Positions 22,148 to 31,080 of a DNA stretch of 64,000 bases are shown piece by piece. The stretch's first letter is position 1, and the number at the start of each line of letters is the position of its first letter. The notes beneath the pieces were generated by a model. That model made no database searches and was not told the origin of the DNA. It saw nothing but the letters and a program-made list of their open reading frames with translations. The stretch is taken from contig NZ_CP072113.1 in assembly GCF_017654605.1 (NCBI RefSeq), positions 682,001 through 746,000 on the forward strand. Reading direction: 5' to 3'. Both the position numbers and the translations under genes were made by a program. This DNA comes from Yimella sp. cx-51 (GTDB taxonomy: Bacteria > Actinomycetota > Actinomycetes > Actinomycetales > Dermatophilaceae).

Positions 22148-25100
22148 GTGCTGACCGTTCAAGAAGCCCTCCTCACCCTGCAGAAGTTCTGGACCGACCG
22201 TGGCTGCATGGTCGTCCAGCCGTACAACACCGAGGTCGGCGCGGGAACGATGAACCCCGCCACCGTCATGCGCGTGCTCGGCCCTGAGCCGTGGCGAGTG
22301 GCCTACGTCGAGCCGTCGGTGCGCCCGGACGACAGCCGGTACGGCGAGAACCCCAACCGGTTGCAGACCCACACCCAGTTCCAGGTGATCCTCAAGCCCG
22401 ACCCGGGCAACCCGCAGGAGCTCTACCTGGAGTCGCTGGAAGCTCTCGGCATCGACCTGGACGCCCACGACGTCCGCTTCGTCGAGGACAACTGGCAGCA
22501 GCCGGCGATCGGTGCCTGGGGCCTGGGCTGGGAGGTCTGGCTGGACGGCATGGAGGTCACCCAGTTCACCTACTTCCAGCAGGTGGTGGGGCAGAACCTC
22601 GAGCCGGTCAGCGTCGAACTGACCTACGGCATCGAGCGCATCATGATGGCGCTGCAGGGCGTCTCGCACTTCAAGGACATGCAGTACGCGCCGGGCATCA
22701 CCTACGGCGAAGCGTTCGGCCAGAACGAGTACGAAATGTCGAAGTACTACCTCGACACCGCGGACGTGCCGACGAACCGTGAGCTCTTCGGCCACTACAC
22801 CGCTGAGGCGCAGCGCATGATCGACGCCCGTCTGCCGGTGCCGGCCTGGACCTACGTGCTGAAGAGCTCGCACGCCTTCAACGTGCTCGACAGCCGCGGC
22901 GCCGTCTCCACCACCGAGCGTGCCCGCTCCTTCTCCCTCATGCGCAAGCTCGCCCGTGAGGCCGGCGGCCTGTGGACCGAGCGCCGCGAAGAGCTCGGCA
23001 ACCCGTTGCTGAAGTCGACGCTGCCCTCGATGCAGATCGGCAACTCCGTGCTTGCGCCCGCGCAGGGGGAAGCTGGTGCGACGCAGCCCAGCTCCGACCA
23101 GCCGCAGACGTTCGCCCTGGAGATCGGCGTCGAGGAACTGCCGCCGCATGTCGTCGAGCAGGCCATCGCCCAGGTGCGCCAAGCACTCACCGACGGCCTT
23201 GCCGCCTCGCGCCTCGAATACGGCGACGCGACGGTCGTCGGCACCCCGCGCCGCATCGTTGCGACCGTCGCCACCGTGAGCGCTCAGGAGCCGGACGCCG
23301 AAACCCTGCGCAAGGGCCCCAAGGTCGCGGCTGCCTTCGACGCAGAGGGCAACCCGACCAAGGCCGTCGAGGGATTCGCCCGGGGCCAGAAGGTCTCGGT
23401 CGATGACCTGGTGCGAGCGGAGTTCGACGGCGCCGAGCACGTCGCGGTGAAAGTCGCCCAGCCGGGACGTGACGTCCTCACCGTGCTCGGGGAGCTGACC
23501 ACTGCGGCGATCGGCGCGCTGCGTGCCGACAAGAACATGCGGTGGAGCGACCCCGAGCTCACCTACAGCCGCCCCGTGCGCTGGGTGGTCGCGCTCTGGG
23601 GAGCCGACCTGGTGCCCGCGCAGATCTCGCAGTTGCGCACCGGCCGCACCACCTACGTCCAGCGCACCGACGCCCAGCCGCTGGTGCCGGTTGCAGCCGC
23701 GGACGAACTGGTGACACTGCTCGACGGCAAGGGCATCGTGCTCGATCCGGCCGCGCGACGGGCCTCGGTCGTGGAGCAAGCGCGTGCACTCGCCGAATCG
23801 GTCGGCGGCACAGTCGATTTCGATGACGAGAGCGATCTGGTCGACGAGATCACCAACCTCGTGGAACAACCGCACGGCATCCTCGGCTCGTTCGAGGAGC
23901 GTTACCTGCGTGTGCCCGAGCAGATCCTCACCACGGTGATGCGCAAGCACCAGCGTTACCTGCCGGTGCGCGGCACAGACGGCGCGCTGATGCCCTACTT
24001 CATCACCATGGCCAACGGCGCCTGCGACGACGCGGTCGTGCGAGCAGGCAACGAGTCGGTGCTGCGCGCCCGTTACGAGGACGCCGCCTTCTTCTACGAC
24101 GCCGATCTCAAGGTCGACCTCGCCCAGTTGCGCAGCGGCATCGAGAAGCTCACTTTCGAGGACCGGCTCGGCTCCATGGCCGACCGCGCGGGGCGCATCA
24201 AGGACGTCGCTGCCTCCCTCGCCGACCAGCTCGACCTCCCGAGCGACGATCGTGAAATCGTCACTCGCGCAGGCGAACTCGCGAAGTTCGACCTCTCGTC
24301 CCAGATGGTGGTGGAGCTGTCGTCGCTGGCCGGGGTGATGGCCAAGGAGTACGCCACGAAGGCGGGGGAGAAGCCCGCTGTCGCCGACGCCCTGTGGGAG
24401 ATGGAGCTGCCGCGCTCGGCCGGCGACGCCCTGCCGCAGTCGGTGCCCGGAGCACTGCTGGCGCTCGCCGATCGCTTCGACCTGCTGGCGGCGATGTTCG
24501 CGATCGGCGCCAAGCCGACCGGCTCGTCAGATCCCTTCGCGTTGCGCCGCGCCGCACTCGGTCTGGCCAGCATCCTGCGCGCCCGCCCCGAACTCGCCGC
24601 AGTGACCGTGGAGGGTGGCCTGGCCGTGGCCGGCGCTCGCCTACGTCAGCAGGGCGTCGAGGTGAGCGACGAATCACTCACTGCTGCACAGGAATTCATC
24701 GAGGGACGGTTCCAGCAGCAGCTGCGTGACGAAGGCGTCTCGGCCGGTCTGGTCGCGGCTGTCGCACCCCTCACCGGCGCGCCGGGCAAGGCGGAGCAGG
24801 CGCTGCAGGACATCCACGCGGCGGGGTCTCGCGACGGCTTCGAGGCGCTGGTGGAGGTGACCCAGCGCATCACCCGCATCGTCCCCGAGGGCACGCCGGC
24901 GCAGTTCGATCGCGCGTTGCTGGTGGAGGACGCCGAGAAGGCGCTCGTGGTCTACGTCGACGAACTGCCCGACCTGCGTGGGGAGGGCCTGGTGCGCTGG
25001 GCCGAGGACGCACAGCCGGTCGTGACGCCGCTCAACACCTTCTTCGACGAGGTGTTGGTGATGGCCGACGACCCGGCCGTGAAGGCAGCGCGCCTGGGTC

Positions 25101-25168
25101 TGTTGCAGACCGTTGTCGACCGCGCTCCGGCCGGTATCGACTGGAAGGCGCTCGCCACGGCGCTCTGA
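22148..25168 (+). CDS. glyS: glycyl-tRNA synthetase, alpha and beta chains fused
   Basis: Charges tRNA-Gly with glycine. Residues 1 to about 290 are the alpha chain (MNPATVMRVLGPEPW, GWEVWLDGMEVTQFTYFQQ), and the rest, from about 320, is the beta chain (FALEIGVEELPPHVVEQA, EQPHGILGSFEERYL). The linker near 295-318 is Ala/Gln/Pro rich. Most bacteria with this enzyme encode the chains as separate glyQ and glyS genes. Total 1006 aa. The start is GTG 22148; there is no room for a T-box leader. The long open frames on the opposite strand are GC-driven shadows. Confidence 0.95.
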   Translation: MLTVQEALLTLQKFWTDRGCMVVQPYNTEVGAGTMNPATVMRVLGPEPWRVAYVEPSVRPDDSRYGENPNRLQTHTQFQVILKPDPGNPQELYLESLEALGIDLDAHDVRFVEDNWQQPAIGAWGLGWEVWLDGMEVTQFTYFQQVVGQNLEPVSVELTYGIERIMMALQGVSHFKDMQYAPGITYGEAFGQNEYEMSKYYLDTADVPTNRELFGHYTAEAQRMIDARLPVPAWTYVLKSSHAFNVLDSRGAVSTTERARSFSLMRKLAREAGGLWTERREELGNPLLKSTLPSMQIGNSVLAPAQGEAGATQPSSDQPQTFALEIGVEELPPHVVEQAIAQVRQALTDGLAASRLEYGDATVVGTPRRIVATVATVSAQEPDAETLRKGPKVAAAFDAEGNPTKAVEGFARGQKVSVDDLVRAEFDGAEHVAVKVAQPGRDVLTVLGELTTAAIGALRADKNMRWSDPELTYSRPVRWVVALWGADLVPAQISQLRTGRTTYVQRTDAQPLVPVAAADELVTLLDGKGIVLDPAARRASVVEQARALAESVGGTVDFDDESDLVDEITNLVEQPHGILGSFEERYLRVPEQILTTVMRKHQRYLPVRGTDGALMPYFITMANGACDDAVVRAGNESVLRARYEDAAFFYDADLKVDLAQLRSGIEKLTFEDRLGSMADRAGRIKDVAASLADQLDLPSDDREIVTRAGELAKFDLSSQMVVELSSLAGVMAKEYATKAGEKPAVADALWEMELPRSAGDALPQSVPGALLALADRFDLLAAMFAIGAKPTGSSDPFALRRAALGLASILRARPELAAVTVEGGLAVAGARLRQQGVEVSDESLTAAQEFIEGRFQQQLRDEGVSAGLVAAVAPLTGAPGKAEQALQDIHAAGSRDGFEALVEVTQRITRIVPEGTPAQFDRALLVEDAEKALVVYVDELPDLRGEGLVRWAEDAQPVVTPLNTFFDEVLVMADDPAVKAARLGLLQTVVDRAPAGIDWKALATAL

Positions 25169-25190
25169 GTAGCTCTGAGCTTTGACAGGG

Positions 25191-25284
25191 GCCGGCACTC
25201 TCGGCCACAAACCGGACGCACATCGCACATTTTCGGAGCAGAAGTGTGCGATGTGCGTCCGGTTTGTGTGCGGAGGGTGCCGGC
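25191..25284. repeat. palindromic intergenic repeat, copy 2 (between glyS and metB)
   Basis: Near-perfect palindrome. The inner arms are perfect for 24 bp (25206-25229 and 25245-25268, CACAAACCGGACGCACATCG at the start) with a 15-nt loop. Imperfect outer arms (GCCGGCACTCTCGGC and CGGAGGGTGCCGGC) extend it to 25191 and 25284. The core is shared with the repeat at 18161-18227. It may terminate glyS, but its size and recurrence suggest a mobile or repetitive palindrome. Confidence 0.85.
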
Positions 25285-25315
25285 CGCCGGTTTTGTGCGG
25301 AAGTAGGGTTTGCGC

Positions 25316-26488
25316 ATGAGTATCGAACAGCCCGGATTCTCCACTCGCGCCATCCACGCGGGGTCTGAACCCGACCCCCGCACCGGATCGGTCACCCCCG
25401 CGATCTACCAGACCTCGACCTACAAGCAGGACGGCGTCGGCGGGTTCCGTGAGGGCTACGAGTACTCCCGCTCGGCCAACCCCACCCGCACCGCGCTCGA
25501 GGAATGCCTCGCGGCGATCGAAGGCGGCGAACGCGGTTACGCCTTCGCCTCCGGCCTTGCCTCCGAGGACACCCTGATGCGGGCGCTGCTCAAGCCGGGC
25601 GACCACATCATCATCCCGACCGACGCCTACGGCGGCACCTTCCGGTTGATCGACAAGGTGCTCAAGCCGTGGGGCGTCGACTACAGCCTGGCCAAGGTGG
25701 CCCACCCCGACGCCATCCGCGGCGAGATCCGGCCGGGCGTCACCAAGATGATCTGGATCGAAACGCCCACCAACCCGCTGCTGGGCATTGCCGACATCGC
25801 GGCCATCGCGCAGATCGCCCACGAGGCCGGCGTGCTTTTCGCGGTCGACAACACCTTCGCCTCGTCCTACTTGCAGCAACCACTCGCGCTCGGCGCCGAC
25901 GTGGTCATGCACTCCACCACCAAGTACGCCGGCGGTCACAGCGATGTCGTGGGCGGAGCGCTCGTGGTGAATAAGAGCGTCACGGTGCCCGGTTTCGAGG
26001 ACACCGCCGATCGCATCGCCTTCCACCAGAACTCGCTCGGCGCGGTGGCCGGGCCGATGGACTCCTGGCTCGTGCTGCGCGGGCTGAAGACGCTCGCGGT
26101 GCGTATGGAGCAGCACTGCACCAACGCCGAGAAAGTGGTGGAGTACCTCCAGACGCGTCAGGACGTCACGCACATCTACTACCCGGGCTTGGAGAGCCAC
26201 CCCGGTCATGACGTCGCGGCTCGCCAGATGAAGCGCTTCGGCGGCATGGTCAGCTTCCAACTGGCCGGCGGAGAGCAGAACGCCGTGGACGCGATCGCCC
26301 GCACGAAGATCTGGACGCTGGGGGAGTCGCTTGGCGGTGTCGAGTCGCTCATCGAGCACCCCGGACGGATGACCCACGCCAGCGTCAAGGGCACCGAACT
26401 CGAGGTGCCCGGCGACCTCATCCGACTCTCGGTCGGCATCGAGGACGTCGACGACCTCATCGCCGACCTGGACGAAGCTCTGGGGTGA
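25316..26488 (+). CDS. metB: cystathionine gamma-synthase
   Basis: PLP enzyme that joins O-acetyl- or O-succinylhomoserine with cysteine to give cystathionine for methionine synthesis. It has 390 aa with the family landmarks GFSTRAIHAG at the N-terminus, YSRSANPT, FASGLASEDTL, and the PLP lysine in HSTTKYAGGHSD (about residue 206). In this family, synthase, lyase and sulfhydrylase activities are hard to separate by sequence; the recalled cbs-metB link favours transsulfuration. ATG 25316 is preferred over TTG 25310. It follows the palindromic repeat. Confidence 0.9.
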   Translation: MSIEQPGFSTRAIHAGSEPDPRTGSVTPAIYQTSTYKQDGVGGFREGYEYSRSANPTRTALEECLAAIEGGERGYAFASGLASEDTLMRALLKPGDHIIIPTDAYGGTFRLIDKVLKPWGVDYSLAKVAHPDAIRGEIRPGVTKMIWIETPTNPLLGIADIAAIAQIAHEAGVLFAVDNTFASSYLQQPLALGADVVMHSTTKYAGGHSDVVGGALVVNKSVTVPGFEDTADRIAFHQNSLGAVAGPMDSWLVLRGLKTLAVRMEQHCTNAEKVVEYLQTRQDVTHIYYPGLESHPGHDVAARQMKRFGGMVSFQLAGGEQNAVDAIARTKIWTLGESLGGVESLIEHPGRMTHASVKGTELEVPGDLIRLSVGIEDVDDLIADLDEALG

Positions 26489-26504
26489 CCTGCATGAGTC
26501 TGCA

Positions 26505-26822
26505 GTGATCCTGTTCGTCGTGGCCGTGGCGTTGGGCGGCGCGGCCATCGGGCTGTTCATCAGTGCGGCTCGCGACACCGCCACATGGGAAGACGACCGA
26601 CGGCAGGTGGCGATGATGCGTGGTTGGGAGCGCCGACACCAGGGCGGTCCCTTCGACCAGAAGGCTCGTCCGATGCCACAGGTCAGCTCGGTCTACGCGC
26701 GGCCGGCCAAGGAAAACCCGGCGCCGCTGCCGTCGCGTCCGGGCCAGACACGACGCCTCTGGGGTGGACTGGTGGCAGCCTGCTCGCTGCTGGCATTGGC
26801 TGCCGCGTTCGCGGCTTCCTGA
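26505..26822 (+). CDS. small membrane protein of unknown function
   Basis: 105 aa from GTG 26505. It has a hydrophobic helix at residues 2-20 (LFVVAVALGGAAIGLF), a polar middle rich in Arg and Pro, and a second helix at about 85-104 (GGLVAACSLLALAAAFAA). It starts 16 nt after metB and ends 67 nt before the ABC transporter genes, so it may belong to either transcript. I do not recognise the family. Confidence 0.65.
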   Translation: MILFVVAVALGGAAIGLFISAARDTATWEDDRRQVAMMRGWERRHQGGPFDQKARPMPQVSSVYARPAKENPAPLPSRPGQTRRLWGGLVAACSLLALAAAFAAS

Positions 26823-26889
26823 GTCAAGACTGCGTCAAGTCTGCGCTCCGCCGTCGTGGGCTGTCGGTGTCGGCTGGCAGAGTGTACGA

Positions 26890-27870
26890 ATGGCGCTCGC
26901 GGTCGAAGCTGAAGATCTCCTCAAGCACTACAAGGACGTGAAGGCGGTCGACGGCATCTCCCTGCAGGTGCCCGAAGGTAGTGTGCTGGGCGTGCTCGGC
27001 CCCAACGGCGCGGGCAAGACGACCACCGTGCGCATGTTGACCACCCTCATCCCGCTCGACGGTGGACGCGCGCGAGTGGCCGGCGCCGATGTCACCACCC
27101 AGGCGCAGGACGTCCGGCGCAAGATCGGCGTCTCCGGTCAGTACGCCGCTGTCGACGAATACCTGACCGGCTACGAAAACCTCGAACTCGTCGGCCGGCT
27201 CTACCACTTGGGACGTAAGGCCGCCCAGGCGCGGGCGCGTGAACTGCTCGCGCAGTTCCGGCTCGAGGACGCCGCCAACCGCCCGGCCAAGACCTACTCC
27301 GGAGGCATGCGGCGCCGGCTCGACCTCGCCGGCGCGCTGGTGGCCCGGCCGCCGGTCATCTTCCTGGACGAGCCCACCACCGGTCTCGATCCACGCAGCC
27401 GCGGGGACATGTGGGAGGTCATCACCCAGTTGGTCGGTGAGGGCACCTCGGTGCTGCTCACCACTCAGTACCTCGAGGAGGCCGACCGGTTGGCCGACAA
27501 CATCGTGGTGATCGACCACGGCCGCATCATCGCTGAAGGCACGGCCGACCAGCTCAAGGCGCAGGTCGGCGGCGAACGCCTGGAGATCACCGTCGCTGAC
27601 TCCGAGCGGGTCGAGGACGCCGTCCGCGTGCTGGGCCGGATCGGCTCGGGTGAGGTCAACTCCGATGCCCACGGCCGTCGCATCACCGTGCCGGTCGAAG
27701 GAGGCACGCAGTCCTTGTTGGCCGCCGTGCGCCGGTTGGACGAGGAGTCGATTGCCGTGCAGGACATCGGGATTCGCAGGCCAACCCTTGATGATGCGTT
27801 CCTGTCGCTCACCGGGCGCAGCGCCGAGAGCGCCGATGCCGGCGACGACGCAGAGGGAGAGGTGGCGTGA
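26890..27870 (+). CDS. DrrA-type ABC transporter ATPase
   Basis: ATP-binding subunit of an ABC-2 exporter, 326 aa. Walker A GPNGAGKTT is at residues 37-45, signature YSGGMRRRLDLA at about 136-147, and Walker B FLDEPTTGLDPRS follows. The C-terminal ~90 residues match the DrrA extension seen in daunorubicin-resistance exporters. ATG 26890 is the start; upstream sequence in frame is non-coding. The GTG or ATG of the permease overlaps its stop, so they are translationally coupled. The substrate (drug, lipid or peptide) is unknown. Confidence 0.92.
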   Translation: MALAVEAEDLLKHYKDVKAVDGISLQVPEGSVLGVLGPNGAGKTTTVRMLTTLIPLDGGRARVAGADVTTQAQDVRRKIGVSGQYAAVDEYLTGYENLELVGRLYHLGRKAAQARARELLAQFRLEDAANRPAKTYSGGMRRRLDLAGALVARPPVIFLDEPTTGLDPRSRGDMWEVITQLVGEGTSVLLTTQYLEEADRLADNIVVIDHGRIIAEGTADQLKAQVGGERLEITVADSERVEDAVRVLGRIGSGEVNSDAHGRRITVPVEGGTQSLLAAVRRLDEESIAVQDIGIRRPTLDDAFLSLTGRSAESADAGDDAEGEVA

Positions 27871-28703
27871 TGAACGAGTTCTTCAGCGACGCCACGGCCG
27901 TCGCCAAGCGCAACCTGTTGAAGATCAAGCGGGTGCCCGACCTCATCATCTTCAGCACCTTGCAGCCGATCATGTTCGTGCTGCTCTTCGGTTATGTCTT
28001 CGGCTCGCTCGCCGGTTCGGGTGCAGGCGTCCAGGGTGGCTACCGCGAGTTCATGATGGCGGGCATCTTCACCCAGACGATCATCTTCGGCGCCACGATC
28101 ACCGGTTTCATGATGGCCGAAGACATGCAGAAGGGTGTGATCGATCGGTTCCGCACCCTGCCGATGCACCCCAGCGCCGTGCTCACCGGTCGCACCTTCA
28201 CCGATGTGTTGAACAACGTCCTGGTGCTGGTCGTGATGTCGCTGACCGGTCTGCTCATCGGATGGCGGATCAGGGGCAGCTTCGTCGACGCCGCCGGCGC
28301 CTATCTGTTGATGTTGGGTTTCGCGTTCGCGCTCTCGTGGGTCTTCGCCTTCATCGGTCTCAAGGTGCGCTCGCCGGAGGTGGTCAACAACGCCTCCTTC
28401 ATGGTGATCTTCCCGGTCACCTTCATTGCCAACACCTTCGTACCGGCCGAGAACATGCCCGCCCTGCTGAAGACCTTCGCCGGATGGAACCCCGTCTCGA
28501 CCATCACGCAGGCAGCGCGGGAGAACTTCGGCAACCTGTACGCGCTCTCCGGCGGTGCCGACCACGCTGCCGTGGAGAAGGCGACCCGGTACACCTGGGC
28601 GTTGCAGCACCCCACTCTCTACACCGCGATCTGGGCCGTGGTGCTGCTCGCGATCTTCGTCCCGCTCTCGACCCGGGCGTACCAGAAGGCAGTGGCCAAG
28701 TAG
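27867..28703 (+). CDS. DrrB-type ABC-2 permease
   Basis: 278-aa membrane partner of the preceding ATPase. About six hydrophobic helices are visible (for example IIFSTLQPIMFVLLFGYVF, VLVLVVMSLTGLLIGW, IWAVVLLAIFVPLS), along with the ABC-2 signature region around RFRTLPMHPSAVLTGR. Translation starts at GTG 27867 or ATG 27870, overlapping the upstream stop. It is followed by a bidirectional terminator and convergent greA. Confidence 0.9.
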   Translation: MMNEFFSDATAVAKRNLLKIKRVPDLIIFSTLQPIMFVLLFGYVFGSLAGSGAGVQGGYREFMMAGIFTQTIIFGATITGFMMAEDMQKGVIDRFRTLPMHPSAVLTGRTFTDVLNNVLVLVVMSLTGLLIGWRIRGSFVDAAGAYLLMLGFAFALSWVFAFIGLKVRSPEVVNNASFMVIFPVTFIANTFVPAENMPALLKTFAGWNPVSTITQAARENFGNLYALSGGADHAAVEKATRYTWALQHPTLYTAIWAVVLLAIFVPLSTRAYQKAVAK

Positions 28704-28730
28704 CTCGGGGCGATCATGTGACGACACGAC

Positions 28731-28760
28731 GAAGGCCGCCCGGCTGACCGGGCGGCCTTC
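28731..28760. terminator. bidirectional terminator between exporter permease and greA
   Basis: GAAGGCCGCCCGG and CCGGGCGGCCTTC form a perfect 13-bp stem with a 4-nt loop between convergent genes. Confidence 0.8.
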
Positions 28761-28785
28761 GTATGAGTGTGAGTGTGGGTCTGGA

Positions 28786-29286
28786 TCAGCCGTCGTAAGG
28801 CACGGCGTCGATGATCTTCACCTTGATGGCCTTGCCGCTCGGGGCGAAGTATTCGGTGCTCTCGCCCTTCTTCTTGTTCAGGATGGCGGCACCCATCGGC
28901 GACTTCTCCGAGTAGACCTCCAAGCCGGAGTCGTCGGCGATCTCGCGGCTGCCGAGCAGGAACTTCTCAGTGTCGCCGAGCAGTTCGACGGTGACGACCA
29001 TGCCCGGCTCGACAACGCCGTCATCGGCCGGCTTCTCACCGACAGTGGCGTTGCGAAGGAGGGCCTGGAGCTGACGAATGCGAGCTTCCATCTTGCCCTG
29101 CTCGTCCTTGGCCGCGTGGTAGCCGCCGTTCTCCTTCAGGTCGCCCTCGAGGCGAGCCTCTTCGATGCGCTTGGCGATCTCGTGGCGACCCTCGCCCGAC
29201 AGGTGGTCGAGCTCGGCCTTCAGGCGGTCGTAAGCCTCCTGGGTGAGGAAGGTCGCCGAAGCGTCCGCAGTGCTGGTCACGGTCAT
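28786..29286 (-). CDS. greA: transcription elongation factor GreA
   Basis: Rescues backtracked RNA polymerase by stimulating transcript cleavage. It has 166 aa with the N-terminal coiled coil (LTQEAYDRLKAELDHL to about residue 85). The two tip acids lie in the loop EARLEGDLKENGGYHAAK, and the C-terminal FKBP-like domain ends YFAPSGKAIKVKIIDAVPY. The start is ATG 29286 after GGGAG. It is followed in the usual actinobacterial order by DUF4307 and mca. Confidence 0.97.
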   Translation of the reverse strand: MTVTSTADASATFLTQEAYDRLKAELDHLSGEGRHEIAKRIEEARLEGDLKENGGYHAAKDEQGKMEARIRQLQALLRNATVGEKPADDGVVEPGMVVTVELLGDTEKFLLGSREIADDSGLEVYSEKSPMGAAILNKKKGESTEYFAPSGKAIKVKIIDAVPYDG

Positions 29287-29461
29287 CTCCCTTGTGGCGG
29301 GGCTTTCCCGCCATGCGTAGTAAAACTGAAGGTCCGGGCGGCTCGCGCTTGATGGCGAGGCCCAGACCTGCGATACGTGAAAGTCCGATATTACGCGCAG
29401 ATGCGACCGCTGTCACACCGAAACGCCATTCGTGCAGACCCGCAGGCTACGTACGCGGGTG

Positions 29462-29869
29462 TCAGCGAAGTTCGCAGCGGGTGACTTCGCCGGTCACCGC
29501 GGGGGCGATCGTCCGGACCGATCGGGTGTAACGGGTGCTGCTGAGTGAGCTGGCCGGTAGGTCGACCTGGGTGCGGCCGACTGTGGTGTGGTCGAGGTCG
29601 TACGCCACGATCGTGCAGCTGACCGCGCGGCCGTCCTGATCGGTGACATCGAAGGTGACATCGACCTGTTGCGGGCTCGTGATCTTCACCGCGACCGGAT
29701 TCCACGAGATTCCCCGGGTGGCCGAGATGCCGAACCAGATAGCCACGATGCTGGTGAGGACGATCGCGACGCCGCCGAACGACCACCACTTCCTGCTGAA
29801 AGTGCCCACCAAGCCTGGCGCGCTGCGCTCCTCCTCCTCGGCGGAGAGACCGTCCGGGTCGATGCTCAT
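29462..29869 (-). CDS. DUF4307 membrane protein
   Basis: 135 aa: an acidic N-terminus, one membrane helix (about residues 32-50, [17 protein letters not shown]), then an extracytoplasmic beta-rich domain ([19 protein letters not shown], ending [10 protein letters not shown]). Members lie between greA and mca in many actinobacteria (Rv1081c position), and the function is unknown. ATG 29869 is divergent from mca, 51 nt apart. Confidence 0.85.
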   Translation of the reverse strand: MSIDPDGLSAEEEERSAPGLVGTFSRKWWSFGGVAIVLTSIVAIWFGISATRGISWNPVAVKITSPQQVDVTFDVTDQDGRAVSCTIVAYDLDHTTVGRTQVDLPASSLSSTRYTRSVRTIAPAVTGEVTRCELR

Positions 29870-29920
29870 GGGATGAGAGAATATGCGGCGGTCAGTGACA
29901 AGAAACGACGAGGTGAACCT

Positions 29921-30859
29921 GTGACGCAGCAGCTGCGACTCCTGGCGGTGCACGCGCATCCGGACGATGAGTCGAGCAAGGGATCGGCGACGATGGCGAA
30001 GTACGTCGCCGAAGGCCACCCGGTGATGGTTGCCACCTGCACCGGTGGCGAACGGGGAGACATCCTCAACCCGCGCTTGCAGAACGACCCGGAGATCAAG
30101 CGTGATCTCAGTGAGGTGCGCCGCCGCGAGATGGCCGCCGCGCAGGAGGTGCTGGGCATCGAGCACACCTGGCTCGGTTTCGTCGATTCCGGTCTGCCCG
30201 AAGGCGATCCGCTTCCGCCGCTGCCGGCCGGCTGCTTCGCGCTGGAGCCCCTCGATGTCACCACCGAGGCGCTGGTGCGGGTGATCCGCGAGTTCCGTCC
30301 GCACGTCATGACCACCTACGACGAGAACGGTGGCTACCCCCACCCCGACCACATCATGTGTCACGACGTGTCGCTCGCAGCCTTCCGTGCCGCTGGCGAC
30401 CCGGATGCCTTCCCACACGCGGGTGCTCCGTGGCAGCCGCTGAAGCTCTACTACGACCGCGGTTTCTCCCGGGAAAAGCTGGCGGCGATGCACGAAGGTC
30501 TGATGGAGCGCGGCAAGGAGTCGCCCTTCGCCGAATGGCTGTCGCGCTGGGACGAGCGCGGGCCGGTGCGGGTCACCACCCGCATCGAGTGCTCCGACTA
30601 CTTCGGCCACCGGGAGCGGGCGCTGTTGGCGCACGCCACCCAGATCGACCCCGACGGTTCGTTCTTCGCACTGTCGGCGCAGGAACAAGCCCAGTTGTGG
30701 CCCACCGAGGAATTCGAGCTCGCGCTGTCGTACGTCACCGCGCCGGAGGGCGAGGACGACCTCTTCGCCGGCCTCGGATCCGTCGCCGAAGCTGACAACC
30801 TTGCCATCAACCCGCCGTCGCTTGCGATCGACGAACTGCGTGAACGGACGGTGGCCTGA
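29921..30859 (+). CDS. mca: mycothiol S-conjugate amidase
   Basis: Zn-dependent amidase that cleaves mycothiol adducts of toxins and drugs, releasing a mercapturic acid for export. It has 312 aa from GTG 29921, with AGGTG just upstream. The zinc motif HAHPDDE is at residues 11-17, followed by [12 protein letters not shown] second metal histidine is likely in [10 protein letters not shown]. The long insert near LQNDPEIK is typical of Mca rather than MshB deacetylase. The gene shows that the organism makes mycothiol. Confidence 0.95.
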   Translation: MTQQLRLLAVHAHPDDESSKGSATMAKYVAEGHPVMVATCTGGERGDILNPRLQNDPEIKRDLSEVRRREMAAAQEVLGIEHTWLGFVDSGLPEGDPLPPLPAGCFALEPLDVTTEALVRVIREFRPHVMTTYDENGGYPHPDHIMCHDVSLAAFRAAGDPDAFPHAGAPWQPLKLYYDRGFSREKLAAMHEGLMERGKESPFAEWLSRWDERGPVRVTTRIECSDYFGHRERALLAHATQIDPDGSFFALSAQEQAQLWPTEEFELALSYVTAPEGEDDLFAGLGSVAEADNLAINPPSLAIDELRERTVA

Positions 30860-31062
30860 TGCTCAGCGCCCCCACCCCGGCCGGAAACATCACCGCCGGT
30901 CTCGGTGGCTTCCTGGTGTTGTTCTTCCTGGCGGTGTCGTGCTGGTTCCTCTTCCGCAGCATGAACACCCGGCTGCGCCGGATGCGCTACGAATCAGGCG
31001 ACCTCACCAGCAAGCACAAGCAGGAGAATGCCGACGGTCGGGGCGACGCCGGCGAGGTCTGA
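30859..31062 (+). CDS. small membrane protein coupled to mca
   Basis: 67 aa; the ATG overlaps the mca stop by one base (TGATG). It has one helix (about residues 13-32, LGGFLVLFFLAVSCWFLF) and then a basic, polar tail. A small membrane protein follows mca in several actinobacteria; its role is unknown. Confidence 0.78.
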   Translation: MLSAPTPAGNITAGLGGFLVLFFLAVSCWFLFRSMNTRLRRMRYESGDLTSKHKQENADGRGDAGEV

Positions 31063-31080
31063 CCCGACGTCGGTGGGGGA

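Noticed and set aside
22061-23950. 629-codon open frame opposite glyS
   Set aside because: Its codon pattern is the complement of a strongly GC3-biased gene; the plus-strand protein is a full synthetase. Similar long antisense frames opposite glmS (35904-37985), groEL (49605-51719), guaB (53452-54945) and dnaE2 (12359-13330) were rejected for the same reason.
26620-26889. N-terminal extension of the DrrA-type ATPase
   Set aside because: The open frame runs back through the small membrane gene, but the protein family begins at ATG 26890 and the extension is Arg-rich out-of-frame noise.
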